From positions 248,001 through 312,000 of the forward strand of contig NZ_AWFD01000012.1 of NCBI RefSeq assembly GCF_000682735.1: 64,000 bases of DNA, read 5' to 3'. A program made the position numbers and the translations under genes. Below the pieces are notes generated by a model that saw only the letters and a list, made by a program, of their open reading frames with translations, was not told where the DNA came from and made no database searches. The first letter of the stretch is position 1, and each line of letters opens with the position of its first letter. This DNA comes from Hyphomonas sp. CY54-11-8. GTDB lineage: Bacteria > Pseudomonadota > Alphaproteobacteria > Caulobacterales > Hyphomonadaceae. Below, in pieces: positions 17,691 to 27,167 of this stretch.

Positions 17691-19586
17691 ATGTTCCGGA
17701 CGATCAGCCTGCTGTTGTTCCCGGTCTGCCTGTCTCTGGCGGCTGCTGCTGAAACCAACCGCGCCTTTATCGTCGGGGTGGGCGAATATGCCGAGCTGAC
17801 AGACCTGCAGAAGACGGTTGGCGATGCGAACGGCTATGCTGGCGTTTTTGCCGAAGACCTGAATTTTGAAGTCACCCCCCTGATCAACCCGGACACGGAT
17901 ACGTTCCTGGAACAGTTCGATGCGTTCCTGCAGACGATCGAGCCGGGTGATCGGGTGGCTTTCATCTTCTCCGGCCATGGCTGGTCGGATGGTGGGCAGA
18001 ATTATCTCGCCTTGTCGGATGCGCCGTATCACAGCTCCCTGCTGGGTTTGCGGAAGCGGACAATCTCGCTGAGCGAAGAAATCCTGGACGAAATCCGGGC
18101 CCGGCAGCCGGAAATGGTGTTCGCAGTGGTCGATGCCTGCCGGGATAATCCCTTCGACACTGGCACGCGCAGCATGACCAAGGGCATGGCCCGCACAGGG
18201 ATCACGAGCGACACGCTGGTCGTGTATGCCGCCGGCGCAAACCAGATGGCGCTCGACCGGCTCGGTCCGGAAGATGAGGCGCCGTATTCCGTCTTTACCC
18301 GCAGCCTGTTGCCGAAACTGCGCGATCCGAATTTCCCGCTGTCTTTCGCCGTTGGCGAAGCCAGCGAGGAAGTTGCCGAACTCGCCGCCAGTGTCGAGCA
18401 CTCCCAGAAGCCGGCGGTTTATTCCGATGTTGATCCCCGCTTCTGCTTCTCCGGCCAGTGCCAGTTCGGGGAGATGGACCAGGAAGAGAAAGACTGGATC
18501 TACATTTCCAGCGCCGGCTATGTGCAGATGGACGTCTGTTCCAAGTACAGCGAGCATCTGAAGAAATATCCGGACGGCAAGTTTGCCGCCGTGGCGAAGC
18601 GCTACCTGTCCAATCCGCCCTGCGCTGTGGAGCGTCTGAAGCTCAAATCGGCCTCCTGGTATGCCGACCTGCAGGGCCATACCGACGAGATATATGGCCT
18701 CGACTACAGCCCCAGCGGCCGGTTCCTGGCCAGCGCTTCGGCCGACAACACGGCGCGGATCTGGGTGGTGGGCATGTCGCCTTCCGAATTCGGGGGGCTG
18801 ACCGTTCTGGAAGGTCATACCGAACCCCTCCTGTCGGTGCAGTTCAGCCCGGACGAGGAATATGTGGTCACGGCCTCTCAGGACGATACCGCCCGTATCT
18901 GGCGCGCGGTCGGCGGCCCGCCGGTGCAGGTACTGACCGGTCATACGGGCGATGTGTCTTTCGCGGATTTCAGTCCGGATGGCGAACGCGTGGTCACCGC
19001 CTCCTATGATGGCACTGTGCGGGTGTGGGAGGTGGCGACCGGCGAGGAAGCCTTCCGGATCGACACGCATTCCTCAGCCGTACGGTCCGTTCACTACAGC
19101 CCGCTGGGCAACCGCCTGCTGACCGCTTCGAACGACGGCACGGTGCGCCTCTTCAATTCCAGCAACGGATCGCTGGTGCGCACGATTGAGTCCGGCCCGG
19201 TGCCGGCGACCTATGCGGAATCCGATGATACGGCGGATCGGGTGCTGGTCGCCTCCGCCGATGGGTCGGCGCGCATCTGGAGCGATACGGGCGAGCCGAT
19301 TGAGCTCGAAGGTCATGACGGCCCCTTGTGGAATGCCGCGTTCAGCCCGGATGGCGAAATGGTCGTCACCAGCGCGGATGACCTGTCGGCCCGGCTGTGG
19401 GACGCAAGGAACGGGGCCATGCTGGCCAAACTCCAGGACCTCGGCGCCTTCGGGGCGAACTGGGCGGTGTTCTCGCCGGACGGCAAGATGGTCGCCGCGG
19501 CGATGAAAGGCGCGCACCTCCAACTGTGGCAGCTGACCTTCGAGACGGAGTTCGCGCCGGAGGAAACCGGCGAGCCGGCGCCCTAG
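17691..19586 (+). CDS. Exported caspase-like protease fused to a WD40 propeller
   Basis: A 631-residue protein. A signal peptide (to about residue 20, LSLAAAA) is followed by a C14 caspase/metacaspase-type p20 domain (about 25-245) with the catalytic dyad visible: His96 in FSGHGWSDGG and Cys150 in VVDACRDNPF. A linker (250-315) has four cysteines (about 252, 257, 283, 311), possibly disulfide-bonded in the periplasm. The C-terminal half is seven WD40 blades, one degenerate (around IESGPVPAT), with repeats such as LEGHTEP...SPDEEY...DDTARIW. GGAGGAA precedes this ATG. It lies in the glyQ-glyS interval. Substrate and partner unknown. Export argues against a cytosolic suicide role. Confidence 0.9.
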   Translation: MFRTISLLLFPVCLSLAAAAETNRAFIVGVGEYAELTDLQKTVGDANGYAGVFAEDLNFEVTPLINPDTDTFLEQFDAFLQTIEPGDRVAFIFSGHGWSDGGQNYLALSDAPYHSSLLGLRKRTISLSEEILDEIRARQPEMVFAVVDACRDNPFDTGTRSMTKGMARTGITSDTLVVYAAGANQMALDRLGPEDEAPYSVFTRSLLPKLRDPNFPLSFAVGEASEEVAELAASVEHSQKPAVYSDVDPRFCFSGQCQFGEMDQEEKDWIYISSAGYVQMDVCSKYSEHLKKYPDGKFAAVAKRYLSNPPCAVERLKLKSASWYADLQGHTDEIYGLDYSPSGRFLASASADNTARIWVVGMSPSEFGGLTVLEGHTEPLLSVQFSPDEEYVVTASQDDTARIWRAVGGPPVQVLTGHTGDVSFADFSPDGERVVTASYDGTVRVWEVATGEEAFRIDTHSSAVRSVHYSPLGNRLLTASNDGTVRLFNSSNGSLVRTIESGPVPATYAESDDTADRVLVASADGSARIWSDTGEPIELEGHDGPLWNAAFSPDGEMVVTSADDLSARLWDARNGAMLAKLQDLGAFGANWAVFSPDGKMVAAAMKGAHLQLWQLTFETEFAPEETGEPAP

Positions 19587-19690
19587 AAACCTCTCCTTAT
19601 CCGGGCCCAACTACAGACCTGCCGCTTGACCCGTGTGCGGGCGCCTGTAAGCCGTGGCGGTCTTATCTTTCCTGAACACTGCAGGGCATT

Positions 19691-21814
19691 ATGGCTGAGC
19701 TGCTTCTAGAACTCTTTTCCGAGGAAATTCCTGCGCGCATGCAGGCAAAGGCGGAGGCCGACCTGCGCGATGCCATGGAGAAGGCCCTGAAAGAGGCCGG
19801 TCTCAAATGGAAGCTGCTGGCCGCCTGTTCCGGCCCGCGCCGCCTGACCGTGTCGATCAACGGTCTCAGCGAGCGATCGGCCGATGTGAAGGAAGAGCGC
19901 AAGGGCCCGAAGGTCGGCGCGCCGGACAAGGCGGTCGAAGGCTTCCTACGCGGCGCCGGGCTCAGCGATATCAGCCAGGCCGAAGTGCACTCCGATCCGA
20001 AGAAAGGCGAATTCTATGTCGCCGTGATCGAGACGCCCGGCCGCGACGCGAAGGACATCATCGCCGAGACGGTGCCTGCGATCATCCGCGGCTTCCATTG
20101 GCCGAAGTCGATGCGCTGGGGCACCGGAGACCTGCGCTGGGTGCGCCCGCTGCAGCGGATCACCTGCGTGCTGGATGGCGAAGTCGTGCCGTTTGATGTG
20201 GACGGTATTACCAGCGGCAATGAAGTCGAGGGCCACCGAGTGCATGGCCGCGGGCCGTATAAGGTGACGGGCTGGGAGGATTATTCCAAGCAGCTGGAAG
20301 GCGCCGGCCATGTGAAGCTGACGCGGGCCGACCGCCGCGAAGTGATCCTCAAGGGGATCGAAGCCGTCTGCAAAAAGGCCGGACTCGAATGGATCGAGGA
20401 CCAGGGCCTGCTGGAAGAAGTGACGGGCCTCGCCGAATGGCCGGTGGTCGTGCTGGGCGACATGGATCCGGATTTCCTGAGCCTGCCGCCGGAAGTGATC
20501 CAGCTCTCCATGCGCACGCACCAGAAATACTTCGCCGTTAACGATGCAAAGACCGGCAAGCTCGCGCCGTACTTCATAGTGGTGGCGAACATCGAGGCGA
20601 CCGATGGCGGTAAGAAGCTGGCCGAGGGCAATTCCCGCGTCCTTTCCGCCCGCCTCGACGATGCCCGCTTCTTCTGGGACCTCGACAAGGCCAAGCCGCT
20701 GGAAGAGATGGCGAAGAAGCTGTCGACGATTGCGTTCAAGGCAGAGCTTGGCTCGCTGGGCGACAAGGTTGAGCGCGTCGCGGCGCTCGCCCGCGAACTC
20801 GCCCCGAAAGTGGGCGCCGATCCGGACCTCGCCGAGCGCGCCGCGCGCCTCGCTAAGGCGGACCTCGTATCAGAAATGGTCGGCGAGTTCCCGGAACTGC
20901 AGGGCGTGATGGGCCGCTACTATGCGATGGAAGCGGGTGAGCCTGCTGCTGTGGCTGACGCCATCCGCGACCATTACAAGCCGCAGGGCCCAAGTGATAT
21001 CGTACCGACCGACCCGGTGGGCATCGCCGTCGCCCTCGCCGACAAGCTCGACACGCTGGTCGGCTTCTGGGCCATCGACGAGAAACCGACCGGCTCGAAA
21101 GACCCGTTTGCTCTCCGCCGTGCGGCGCTGGGCGTGGTTCGGATTGTTTTGGAAAACGGGACGCGGTTGAATCTTGCTGACATTTTGTTCTCGGCAAGAA
21201 TGGCGTTCCCGAAGGGTTCGAAGAGCCCGGGGCCTTCAAAATCGGTTCGAGAGGCCGTCGAAGGTGCATTCAGAACTGAAGAAACGAATGACCTCCTCTC
21301 CTTTTTTGCTGACCGCCTGAAGCAATACCTCCGGGATCAGGGCCAGAGGCATGACCTGATCGATGCTGTTTTTGCGCTCGGCGAGGACGATCTGGTGCTC
21401 ATCACCCGCAGGGTCGAGGCGCTCGGCGCCTTCCTCGGAACCGAAGACGGCGCGAACCTGCTGGCGGGTTACAAGCGCGCTGCGAACATCCTGAAGGCCG
21501 AGGAGAAGAAAGGCGCGCTGCCTGACAATCTCGTCGTCGACGGGGCGCTGATCGATGCCGGGGCGGATCAGGAGATCCACCTGCACCAGACGCTGGGCCA
21601 GGTACGCCACGACATCGAAGAGCCCCTCAAGAACGAGGATTTCGAGGCCGTCATGACCGAACTCGCCAAGCTGCGCGGGCCGGTCGATGCCTTCTTTGAG
21701 CATGTCATGGTCAATGATCAGGACGACGCCGTGCGGGCGAATCGCCTGGCGCTGCTGGCCGATATCCGTGACACGCTGCATCGCGTGGCCGATTTTTCCC
21801 AGATCGAAGGCTGA
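19691..21814 (+). CDS. glyS: Glycine-tRNA ligase beta subunit
   Basis: Beta subunit of glycyl-tRNA synthetase, 707 residues, which binds tRNA and is required for activity of the alpha subunit. The N-terminal ELLLELFSEEIPARMQ and the region RWVRPLQRITCVLDGE are characteristic, as is DPFALRRAALGVVRI in the HD-like domain. The C-terminal part holds the anticodon-binding region, ending ADFSQIEG. The gene is followed after about 215 bases by ppdK, an order frequent in alphaproteobacteria. The segment near 21130-21330 has slightly lower GC content but stays in frame. Confidence 0.97.
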   Translation: MAELLLELFSEEIPARMQAKAEADLRDAMEKALKEAGLKWKLLAACSGPRRLTVSINGLSERSADVKEERKGPKVGAPDKAVEGFLRGAGLSDISQAEVHSDPKKGEFYVAVIETPGRDAKDIIAETVPAIIRGFHWPKSMRWGTGDLRWVRPLQRITCVLDGEVVPFDVDGITSGNEVEGHRVHGRGPYKVTGWEDYSKQLEGAGHVKLTRADRREVILKGIEAVCKKAGLEWIEDQGLLEEVTGLAEWPVVVLGDMDPDFLSLPPEVIQLSMRTHQKYFAVNDAKTGKLAPYFIVVANIEATDGGKKLAEGNSRVLSARLDDARFFWDLDKAKPLEEMAKKLSTIAFKAELGSLGDKVERVAALARELAPKVGADPDLAERAARLAKADLVSEMVGEFPELQGVMGRYYAMEAGEPAAVADAIRDHYKPQGPSDIVPTDPVGIAVALADKLDTLVGFWAIDEKPTGSKDPFALRRAALGVVRIVLENGTRLNLADILFSARMAFPKGSKSPGPSKSVREAVEGAFRTEETNDLLSFFADRLKQYLRDQGQRHDLIDAVFALGEDDLVLITRRVEALGAFLGTEDGANLLAGYKRAANILKAEEKKGALPDNLVVDGALIDAGADQEIHLHQTLGQVRHDIEEPLKNEDFEAVMTELAKLRGPVDAFFEHVMVNDQDDAVRANRLALLADIRDTLHRVADFSQIEG

Positions 21815-22030
21815 GCCGACGGGGCTGCCGTCCCGCATCGGAACAGATTTTCCCTGTCTGGTGCGGGCCAGAGCGATTTGATACAGCTATGTGACGAAAA
21901 ACAACGTTGTCAGGGCATAAGCGACCTTTCGGCCGCTGGCAATTGGCGCTGCGATGCAGCATAGGGTTTGCAATCCCCTCGCGCGCGAGCGGGCATGCAG
22001 AGACGCGCGCAGATAATTGAAGAGGACACC

Positions 22031-24724
22031 ATGGGTGAAGCAGCACTGAAGCACGCGGAAGAGACCTGGGTTTACGCATTCGGCGGGGGCACCGCCGATG
22101 GCGACGCTTCCATGAAGAATTTGCTGGGCGGCAAGGGTGCAAACCTTGCCGAAATGGCCAAGCTGGGCCTGCCGGTGCCGCCGGGCTTTACGATCTCCAC
22201 CGCTGTATGCACGGCCTATTACGAGCTTGAGCGGGAATATCCCTCCACGCTCGCCCCGCAGGTCGACCAGGCGCTGGCCGATCTGGAGAAGAAATCCGGC
22301 AAGGGCTTCGGCGATCCGGAAAATCCGCTACTCGTGTCTGTGCGCTCAGGCGCCCGCGCTTCGATGCCGGGCATGATGGACACGGTTCTGAACCTGGGCC
22401 TCAATGAAGCCTCGGCCGCCGGCCTCGCCAAGAAGGCCGGTGAACGCTTCGCTTATGACAGCTATCGCCGCTTCATCCAGATGTATTCCAACGTCGTGCT
22501 GGGCATCAGCCATGACGAGTTCGAGCACCTGCTCGACGAGTACAAGGACCGTCAGGGCATCGACCTCGATACCGACATGACCGCCGATGACTGGAAGAAG
22601 ATCATCGTGCACTACAAGGAAGCCGTCGAGAAAGAGCTGGGCAAGCCTTTCCCGGAAGATCCGAAGGAACAGCTGTGGGGCGCCATCTCGGCCGTGTTCG
22701 GCTCGTGGATGAACGACCGCGCGATCACCTATCGCAAGCTGAACGACATCCCGGCCGAATGGGGCACGGCGGTGAACGTGCAGGCCATGGTGTTCGGCAA
22801 TCTCGGCGAAACCTCCGCCACGGGCGTGGCCTTTACGCGCGACCCGTCGAACGGCGATCCGATCTTCTATGGCGAATACCTGATCAACGCACAGGGCGAG
22901 GACGTGGTGGCGGGCATCCGCACCCCGGCCCCGATCTCGCGCGAGCGGGCTGACACGCTGGGCTCCGAAGACGCCCCGCTGGAAGAGGCCATGCCGGAAG
23001 TCTATGCCCAGCTGCGCGATGTCGCGAACACGCTGGAGCGCCACTACAAAGACATGCAGGACCTCGAATTCACGGTCGAGGACGGCAATCTCTACATGCT
23101 GCAGACGCGGAGCGGAAAACGCACCGCCGCGGCTGCTCTCAAGATTGCTGTGGACATGGCCCGCGAAGGCCTGATCAGCGAAAATGACGCCGTGCTGCGC
23201 CTGCTGCCATCGCAGCTGGACCAGCTACTGCACCCGACGATCTCTGAAGACGCCGAGCGCGATGTGCTCGTGGTCGGCCTGCCGGCCAGCCCCGGCGCGG
23301 CTGTCGGCAAGGTCGTGTTCGATTCCGATGAAGCCTTCCAGTGGGCCGAGAAGGGCGAAGATGTCATTCTCGTCCGTATCGAGACGAGCCCGGAAGACAT
23401 CAAGGGCATGCACGCTGCGCGCGGCATCGTCACCGCACGTGGCGGCATGACCAGCCACGCCGCTGTTGTGGCGCGCGGCATGGGACGTCCCTGCGTTTGT
23501 GGTGCCGGCGGCCTGCAGGTTGATGGCAAGGCGGGCGTGTTCCGCGTCATGGGGCGCGAAGTGAAGAAGGGCGATGTCATCACTGTGGACGGTGCAACCG
23601 GCCAGGTGATGCTGGGCGCTGTGGACATGGTGCAGCCGGACCTCTCGGGTGACTTCGGCACACTGATGGCCTGGGCCGATGCGGCCCGCCGCCTGAAAGT
23701 GCGGGCCAATGCCGAAACACCGCTCGATACCCGCACAGCGGTTGAGTTCGGCGCGGAAGGCATTGGCCTTTGCCGCACGGAGCACATGTTCTTCGAAGAA
23801 GACCGCATCCCCGAAGTGCGTGCGATGATCCTGTCGAACGATGTGGCCGGACGGCGCGCCTCGCTGGACAAGCTTCTGCCAATGCAGCGCGGCGACTTCG
23901 AGGAGATCTTCCGCATCCTGGAAGACCGCCCGGCGACTATCCGCCTGCTCGATCCGCCGCTGCACGAATTCCTTCCGCACACCGATGAGGACATGGAAGA
24001 CGTTGCCAAGGCGTCCGGCGTCAGCGTTGAAGAGCTGAAGCGCCGTGCCTCCGATCTGCATGAAAGCAACCCGATGCTCGGCCACCGGGGGTGCCGCCTG
24101 GGTATTACATACCCGGAGATCTACGAAATGCAGGCCCGCGCCATCTTCGAGGCGGCTGTGAACATCGCCAATGAAACGGGCCGCAAGCCGGTGCCGGAAG
24201 TGATGATCCCGCTGGTCGCGACACACCGCGAACTGCAGATCCTGAAAGCCGTGGTCGATGAGCAGGCCAAGGCCGTGTTCGCGGAAACCGGTGTGACGCT
24301 GGACTACCTCGTCGGCACGATGATCGAGCTGCCGCGTGCAGCCCTGCGCGCCGGCGATATCGCCCAGTCGGCCGCCTTCTTCTCATTCGGTACGAATGAC
24401 CTGACCCAAACCACGCTAGGCATCTCTCGCGACGATGCCGGCCGCTTCCTGAAAATCTATGAAGACAAGGGAATCTACGAAAAAGACCCCTTCGTCACGC
24501 TGGACCAGGAAGGCGTGGGCGAATTGGTGAAAACGGCCGCTGAACGGGGCCGGAACACCCGTCCAGGCATCAAACTGGGCATCTGCGGTGAGCATGGCGG
24601 CGATCCGGCTTCCGTGGCCTTCTGCCACCGTACGGGCCTCGATTATGTGTCCTGTTCGCCTTACCGGGTGCCGATTGCGCGTCTCGCCGCGGCACACGCT
24701 GCCCTCTCGGAATCAGACAGCTGA
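22031..24724 (+). CDS. ppdK: Pyruvate, phosphate dikinase
   Basis: Reversible cytosolic enzyme: ATP + pyruvate + phosphate gives AMP + PEP + PPi. It is 897 residues, in the usual range. The N-terminal ATP-grasp domain includes LLGGKGANLAEM and SVRSGARASMPGMMDTVLNLG. The phosphohistidine domain has ARGGMTSHAAVVARGMG with His near residue 476. The C-terminal barrel has EGIGLCRTEHMFF, LGHRGCRLGITYPE and GICGEHGGDPASV with catalytic Cys near 852. The ATG used gives a standard N-terminus; the frame extends 21 codons upstream without family similarity. Ends at a strong terminator. Together with ppsA, the genome has two routes to PEP. Confidence 0.96.
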   Translation: MGEAALKHAEETWVYAFGGGTADGDASMKNLLGGKGANLAEMAKLGLPVPPGFTISTAVCTAYYELEREYPSTLAPQVDQALADLEKKSGKGFGDPENPLLVSVRSGARASMPGMMDTVLNLGLNEASAAGLAKKAGERFAYDSYRRFIQMYSNVVLGISHDEFEHLLDEYKDRQGIDLDTDMTADDWKKIIVHYKEAVEKELGKPFPEDPKEQLWGAISAVFGSWMNDRAITYRKLNDIPAEWGTAVNVQAMVFGNLGETSATGVAFTRDPSNGDPIFYGEYLINAQGEDVVAGIRTPAPISRERADTLGSEDAPLEEAMPEVYAQLRDVANTLERHYKDMQDLEFTVEDGNLYMLQTRSGKRTAAAALKIAVDMAREGLISENDAVLRLLPSQLDQLLHPTISEDAERDVLVVGLPASPGAAVGKVVFDSDEAFQWAEKGEDVILVRIETSPEDIKGMHAARGIVTARGGMTSHAAVVARGMGRPCVCGAGGLQVDGKAGVFRVMGREVKKGDVITVDGATGQVMLGAVDMVQPDLSGDFGTLMAWADAARRLKVRANAETPLDTRTAVEFGAEGIGLCRTEHMFFEEDRIPEVRAMILSNDVAGRRASLDKLLPMQRGDFEEIFRILEDRPATIRLLDPPLHEFLPHTDEDMEDVAKASGVSVEELKRRASDLHESNPMLGHRGCRLGITYPEIYEMQARAIFEAAVNIANETGRKPVPEVMIPLVATHRELQILKAVVDEQAKAVFAETGVTLDYLVGTMIELPRAALRAGDIAQSAAFFSFGTNDLTQTTLGISRDDAGRFLKIYEDKGIYEKDPFVTLDQEGVGELVKTAAERGRNTRPGIKLGICGEHGGDPASVAFCHRTGLDYVSCSPYRVPIARLAAAHAALSESDS

Positions 24725-24749
24725 CAGTTACGGTCCCGAATCGATTGCG

Positions 24750-24783
24750 AGCGGCTGTGGTAATCGTGCCACAGCCGCTTTTT
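24750..24783 (+). terminator. Intrinsic terminator of ppdK
   Basis: A perfect 11-base stem, AGCGGCTGTGG pairing with CCACAGCCGCT, around an 8-base loop, directly followed by a TTTTT run. It lies about 25 bases after the ppdK stop and would end transcription on the plus strand. Confidence 0.9.
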
Positions 24784-25068
24784 CGCACCGCAACATGCCT
24801 CTTGTCACAAACGTAGAAATTTTACGAAAAATCAACAAGTTGAGGGTCCGGCGTAAATTACACCGAATTAATTCGCTTGTGAGGCGAATTTCACCTGACG
24901 GAATTGTCACTCCAAACTCTGGCGAGCTTCTTGCTAGGTAGCTGTTCGGCAGCATATTCCGCTTGTGAAAGGGCGGTAAAAGCCGCCGGAAACAGTCAAA
25001 CCAAGCAGTCCCGGAACTGCACAACAGGGCGGAATTATATCGCCCACCGGGACCTGGGGAGAGCGGTG
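24784..25068 (+). promoter_or_regulatory. AT-rich upstream region of the SleB gene
   Basis: Almost 290 bases between the ppdK terminator and the hydrolase start. The first half is notably AT-rich for this genome (for example AAATTTTACGAAAAATCAAC and GAATTAATTCGC) and probably carries the promoter. No exact regulator consensus was identified, and no gene is supported within it; the hydrolase frame stays open through part of it but without a suitable start. Confidence 0.45.
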
Positions 25069-26235
25069 ATGTTAAGGAATCTTCAACCACGTCAGGCGAC
25101 CCTGTCGTCAATGCGTGGGCTCCAAGGGAAGCTCAAGCGTTGGTGGATGGCTATGACGAACGAAGAACAGCGCGATATTGTCATTCGCGGCGCGACCGTA
25201 GCGGTCTGCGCGGTGGCAGCGACTGTGACCCTGCCTGTGATCGGCTCGGTTCAGTCCGATATTCGCGCTCAAGCAGATTTCAGCGAGCAGGCTCAGCGGT
25301 TTGCGCAGATCGAAGATGGCGGCGCCAGCGTCCGCCTGGCCGACCATGCACCGTCGCTGCTGGACACGCCGTGGATTCGCACAGTCGAATATACTCTGGA
25401 GCGCGACACAGCCTCCTCGATGAGCCGTTACGCCAAGCGTGACCGGGATGGTGCGGCAATCGCCTCGCTCGTCTCGTTCAAGCCGGAGCACCTGAAGCGC
25501 GCTGAAGCGCTCGACTCCGAAGCGCACTGCATGGCGCAGGCGATCTATTACGAATCCCGCAACGAGCCGCTGGCTGGTCAGCTCGCTGTTGCTGAAGTGA
25601 TTTCCAACCGGATGCGCGACCATCGCTATCCGGACACCGCGTGCGGCGTGGTCTTCCAGGGTGCGACCCGGACGACCGGCTGCCAGTTCACCTTCACCTG
25701 TGATGGCGCCCTTGGCCGCAAGCCGAAAGGCACAGCCTGGGAACAGGCACAGGAGATTGCGGCCCACGTCCTGATGAACCTCGCCGAGGATCGTACGGGC
25801 GGCGCAACCCATTATCACGCGACCTATGTCGATCCGGTGTGGAGCGCGGGCCTGATCAAGACCGACAAGATCGGCCTGCATGTGTTCTACCGTTTCCCGC
25901 GCGGCTCCGAGTGGGCGAAGGTCCGCAGTGCGAGCGCGTCGCGGTCCGCCCCGGCGCCTGTGGTCGCTGCGGCGGAAACCAAGGACCTGAATGCGGAATC
26001 ACTGTCCGTCCTGCGCGAAGCCACCGCGGATGAGATGAGAGTGGCTGCCAAGGTCGAAGCTTCTGCAGCTCCGGCCACGGTGACCACATCGACCCGCACC
26101 ATCACCAATGGTGCCCCGCGCCTTACGACGGCCACCGAAGGATCGTTCGAGGTCGCCTCGAACGACATGGGCGTTGATTCCTACGCCGCTGCGCAGGCTG
26201 CGAAAGCTGTGACCGCATCAGGCGGCATGCGCTGA
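25069..26235 (+). CDS. SleB-type cell wall hydrolase
   Basis: A 388-residue peptidoglycan hydrolase. The SleB-type (Hydrolase_2) domain spans about 150-270: HCMAQAIYYESRNEP holds the probable catalytic Glu, followed by GQLAVAEVISNRM, YPDTACGVVFQGA and CQFTFTCDG. An N-terminal hydrophobic segment (VIRGATVAVCAVAATVTLPV, about 35-55) would anchor or export it. The C-terminal 90 residues are Ala/Ser/Thr-rich and probably disordered. The start is set by GGGGAGA seven bases ahead of the ATG. Such domains are lytic transglycosylases or amidases. Acts in the periplasm, probably in wall remodelling at division or stalk/bud growth. Confidence 0.85.
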   Translation: MLRNLQPRQATLSSMRGLQGKLKRWWMAMTNEEQRDIVIRGATVAVCAVAATVTLPVIGSVQSDIRAQADFSEQAQRFAQIEDGGASVRLADHAPSLLDTPWIRTVEYTLERDTASSMSRYAKRDRDGAAIASLVSFKPEHLKRAEALDSEAHCMAQAIYYESRNEPLAGQLAVAEVISNRMRDHRYPDTACGVVFQGATRTTGCQFTFTCDGALGRKPKGTAWEQAQEIAAHVLMNLAEDRTGGATHYHATYVDPVWSAGLIKTDKIGLHVFYRFPRGSEWAKVRSASASRSAPAPVVAAAETKDLNAESLSVLREATADEMRVAAKVEASAAPATVTTSTRTITNGAPRLTTATEGSFEVASNDMGVDSYAAAQAAKAVTASGGMR

Positions 26236-26253
26236 TCTGAAATCCAGACAATG

Positions 26254-26288
26254 AAAAAGCCGCCGGCATATCACTGGCGGCTTTTTTT
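26254..26288. terminator. Bidirectional intrinsic terminator between sleB-type gene and SDR gene
   Basis: AAAAAGCCGCC pairs with GGCGGCTTTTT around an 11-base loop. The stem ends in a T-run on the plus strand, and the left A-run becomes a T-run on the minus strand. It sits between two convergent genes and should stop transcription from both. Confidence 0.88.
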
Positions 26289-26312
26289 GTTTGCCTTACA
26301 GGCATGGAGGGA

Positions 26313-27122
26313 TCAGTCGCGCGGCGGGACGGACTTTTTCACCTGATTGCGGATCAGGCCCGGCGCCCAGCGGCTGATGAACTTCGCCCGTTGTGCCGCT
26401 TTGCCCGCCATATAGTGGATGTCGTCACCATGCGCTGCGTCCCATGCCCGCTGAGCAGCCAGGGAGACCGGATAAACGTCTTGTCCATTCTCGCGGATCT
26501 CGTCTGCCATCTTCACATTGGCGCCTTCAGCGGTGCCCATGTCCAGGATCGGTGTATCGATAAACCAGGGCATCAGGCTGGTGACGCGGATGTCGAGATC
26601 CCGGAATTCCGCGTCGAGCGCTTCGGTCAATCCGCGGACGGCGAATTTCGTGGCTGAATATACGGCAAGGCGCGGCGAGCCGACTATCCCGGCTGTGGAG
26701 GCCGTGTTGACGATGCGCGCGCCTTCCGTTTCCTTCAGTAGCGGCAGGCAGGCCTGCACGCCATTGATGACGCCTTTGACGTTCACGTCGACAACGAGGT
26801 CGTTGTCTTCGCCCGAGATTTCCTCGAACCAGCCGTGCCGGCCGATACCGGCATTGTTAAACAGGACATGCATCTTGCCGCCGGTGGCTTCCGAGAAGCT
26901 CTTCACGCCCAGAGCCCAGTCATTGCGATCTCGCACATCCAGCTTCGCATAGACGGAATTGCCGGGGCCGAGTTCGCTGGCCACGTCTGCGAGGCCGGCG
27001 GTGTTCACGTCATAGAGACCGCAGAACCAACCCTTTTCGGAAAAGAAGCGCGCCGTTTCCGCGCCGATCCCGGAGGCGGCGCCGGTGATAAAAATGCTCT
27101 TGCGGCCGTTTGCGCTGGCCAT
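26313..27122 (-). CDS. Short-chain dehydrogenase/reductase
   Basis: Classical SDR of 269 residues. The Rossmann glycine motif TGAASGIG is near residues 13-20, NNAG near 90, the catalytic serine in NTASTAG, and the YSATK tyrosine/lysine pair near 154-158. The Asp in GLYDVN after the second strand suggests a preference for NAD(H) over NADP(H). The C-terminal tail is basic (FISRWAPGLIRNQVKK), like members that act on hydrophobic substrates. Substrate unknown. It follows nadC by 45 bases on the same strand, so it may be read from the NAD operon. Confidence 0.85.
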   Translation of the reverse strand: MASANGRKSIFITGAASGIGAETARFFSEKGWFCGLYDVNTAGLADVASELGPGNSVYAKLDVRDRNDWALGVKSFSEATGGKMHVLFNNAGIGRHGWFEEISGEDNDLVVDVNVKGVINGVQACLPLLKETEGARIVNTASTAGIVGSPRLAVYSATKFAVRGLTEALDAEFRDLDIRVTSLMPWFIDTPILDMGTAEGANVKMADEIRENGQDVYPVSLAAQRAWDAAHGDDIHYMAGKAAQRAKFISRWAPGLIRNQVKKSVPPRD

Positions 27123-27167
27123 GTCTGAAATCCCTCCTGCGCGGGCAGTTGCCCAATAAGCGCAGTG

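Noticed and set aside
17232-19070. 612-codon open frame on the minus strand opposite the caspase-WD40 gene
   Set aside because: Shadow of a strongly coding plus-strand gene; composition is His/Arg/Gly-rich without domain pattern.
17691-19586. Reading the caspase-WD40 protein as an antiphage suicide effector
   Set aside because: The N-terminal signal peptide and linker cysteines indicate export, and no defence gene lies nearby.
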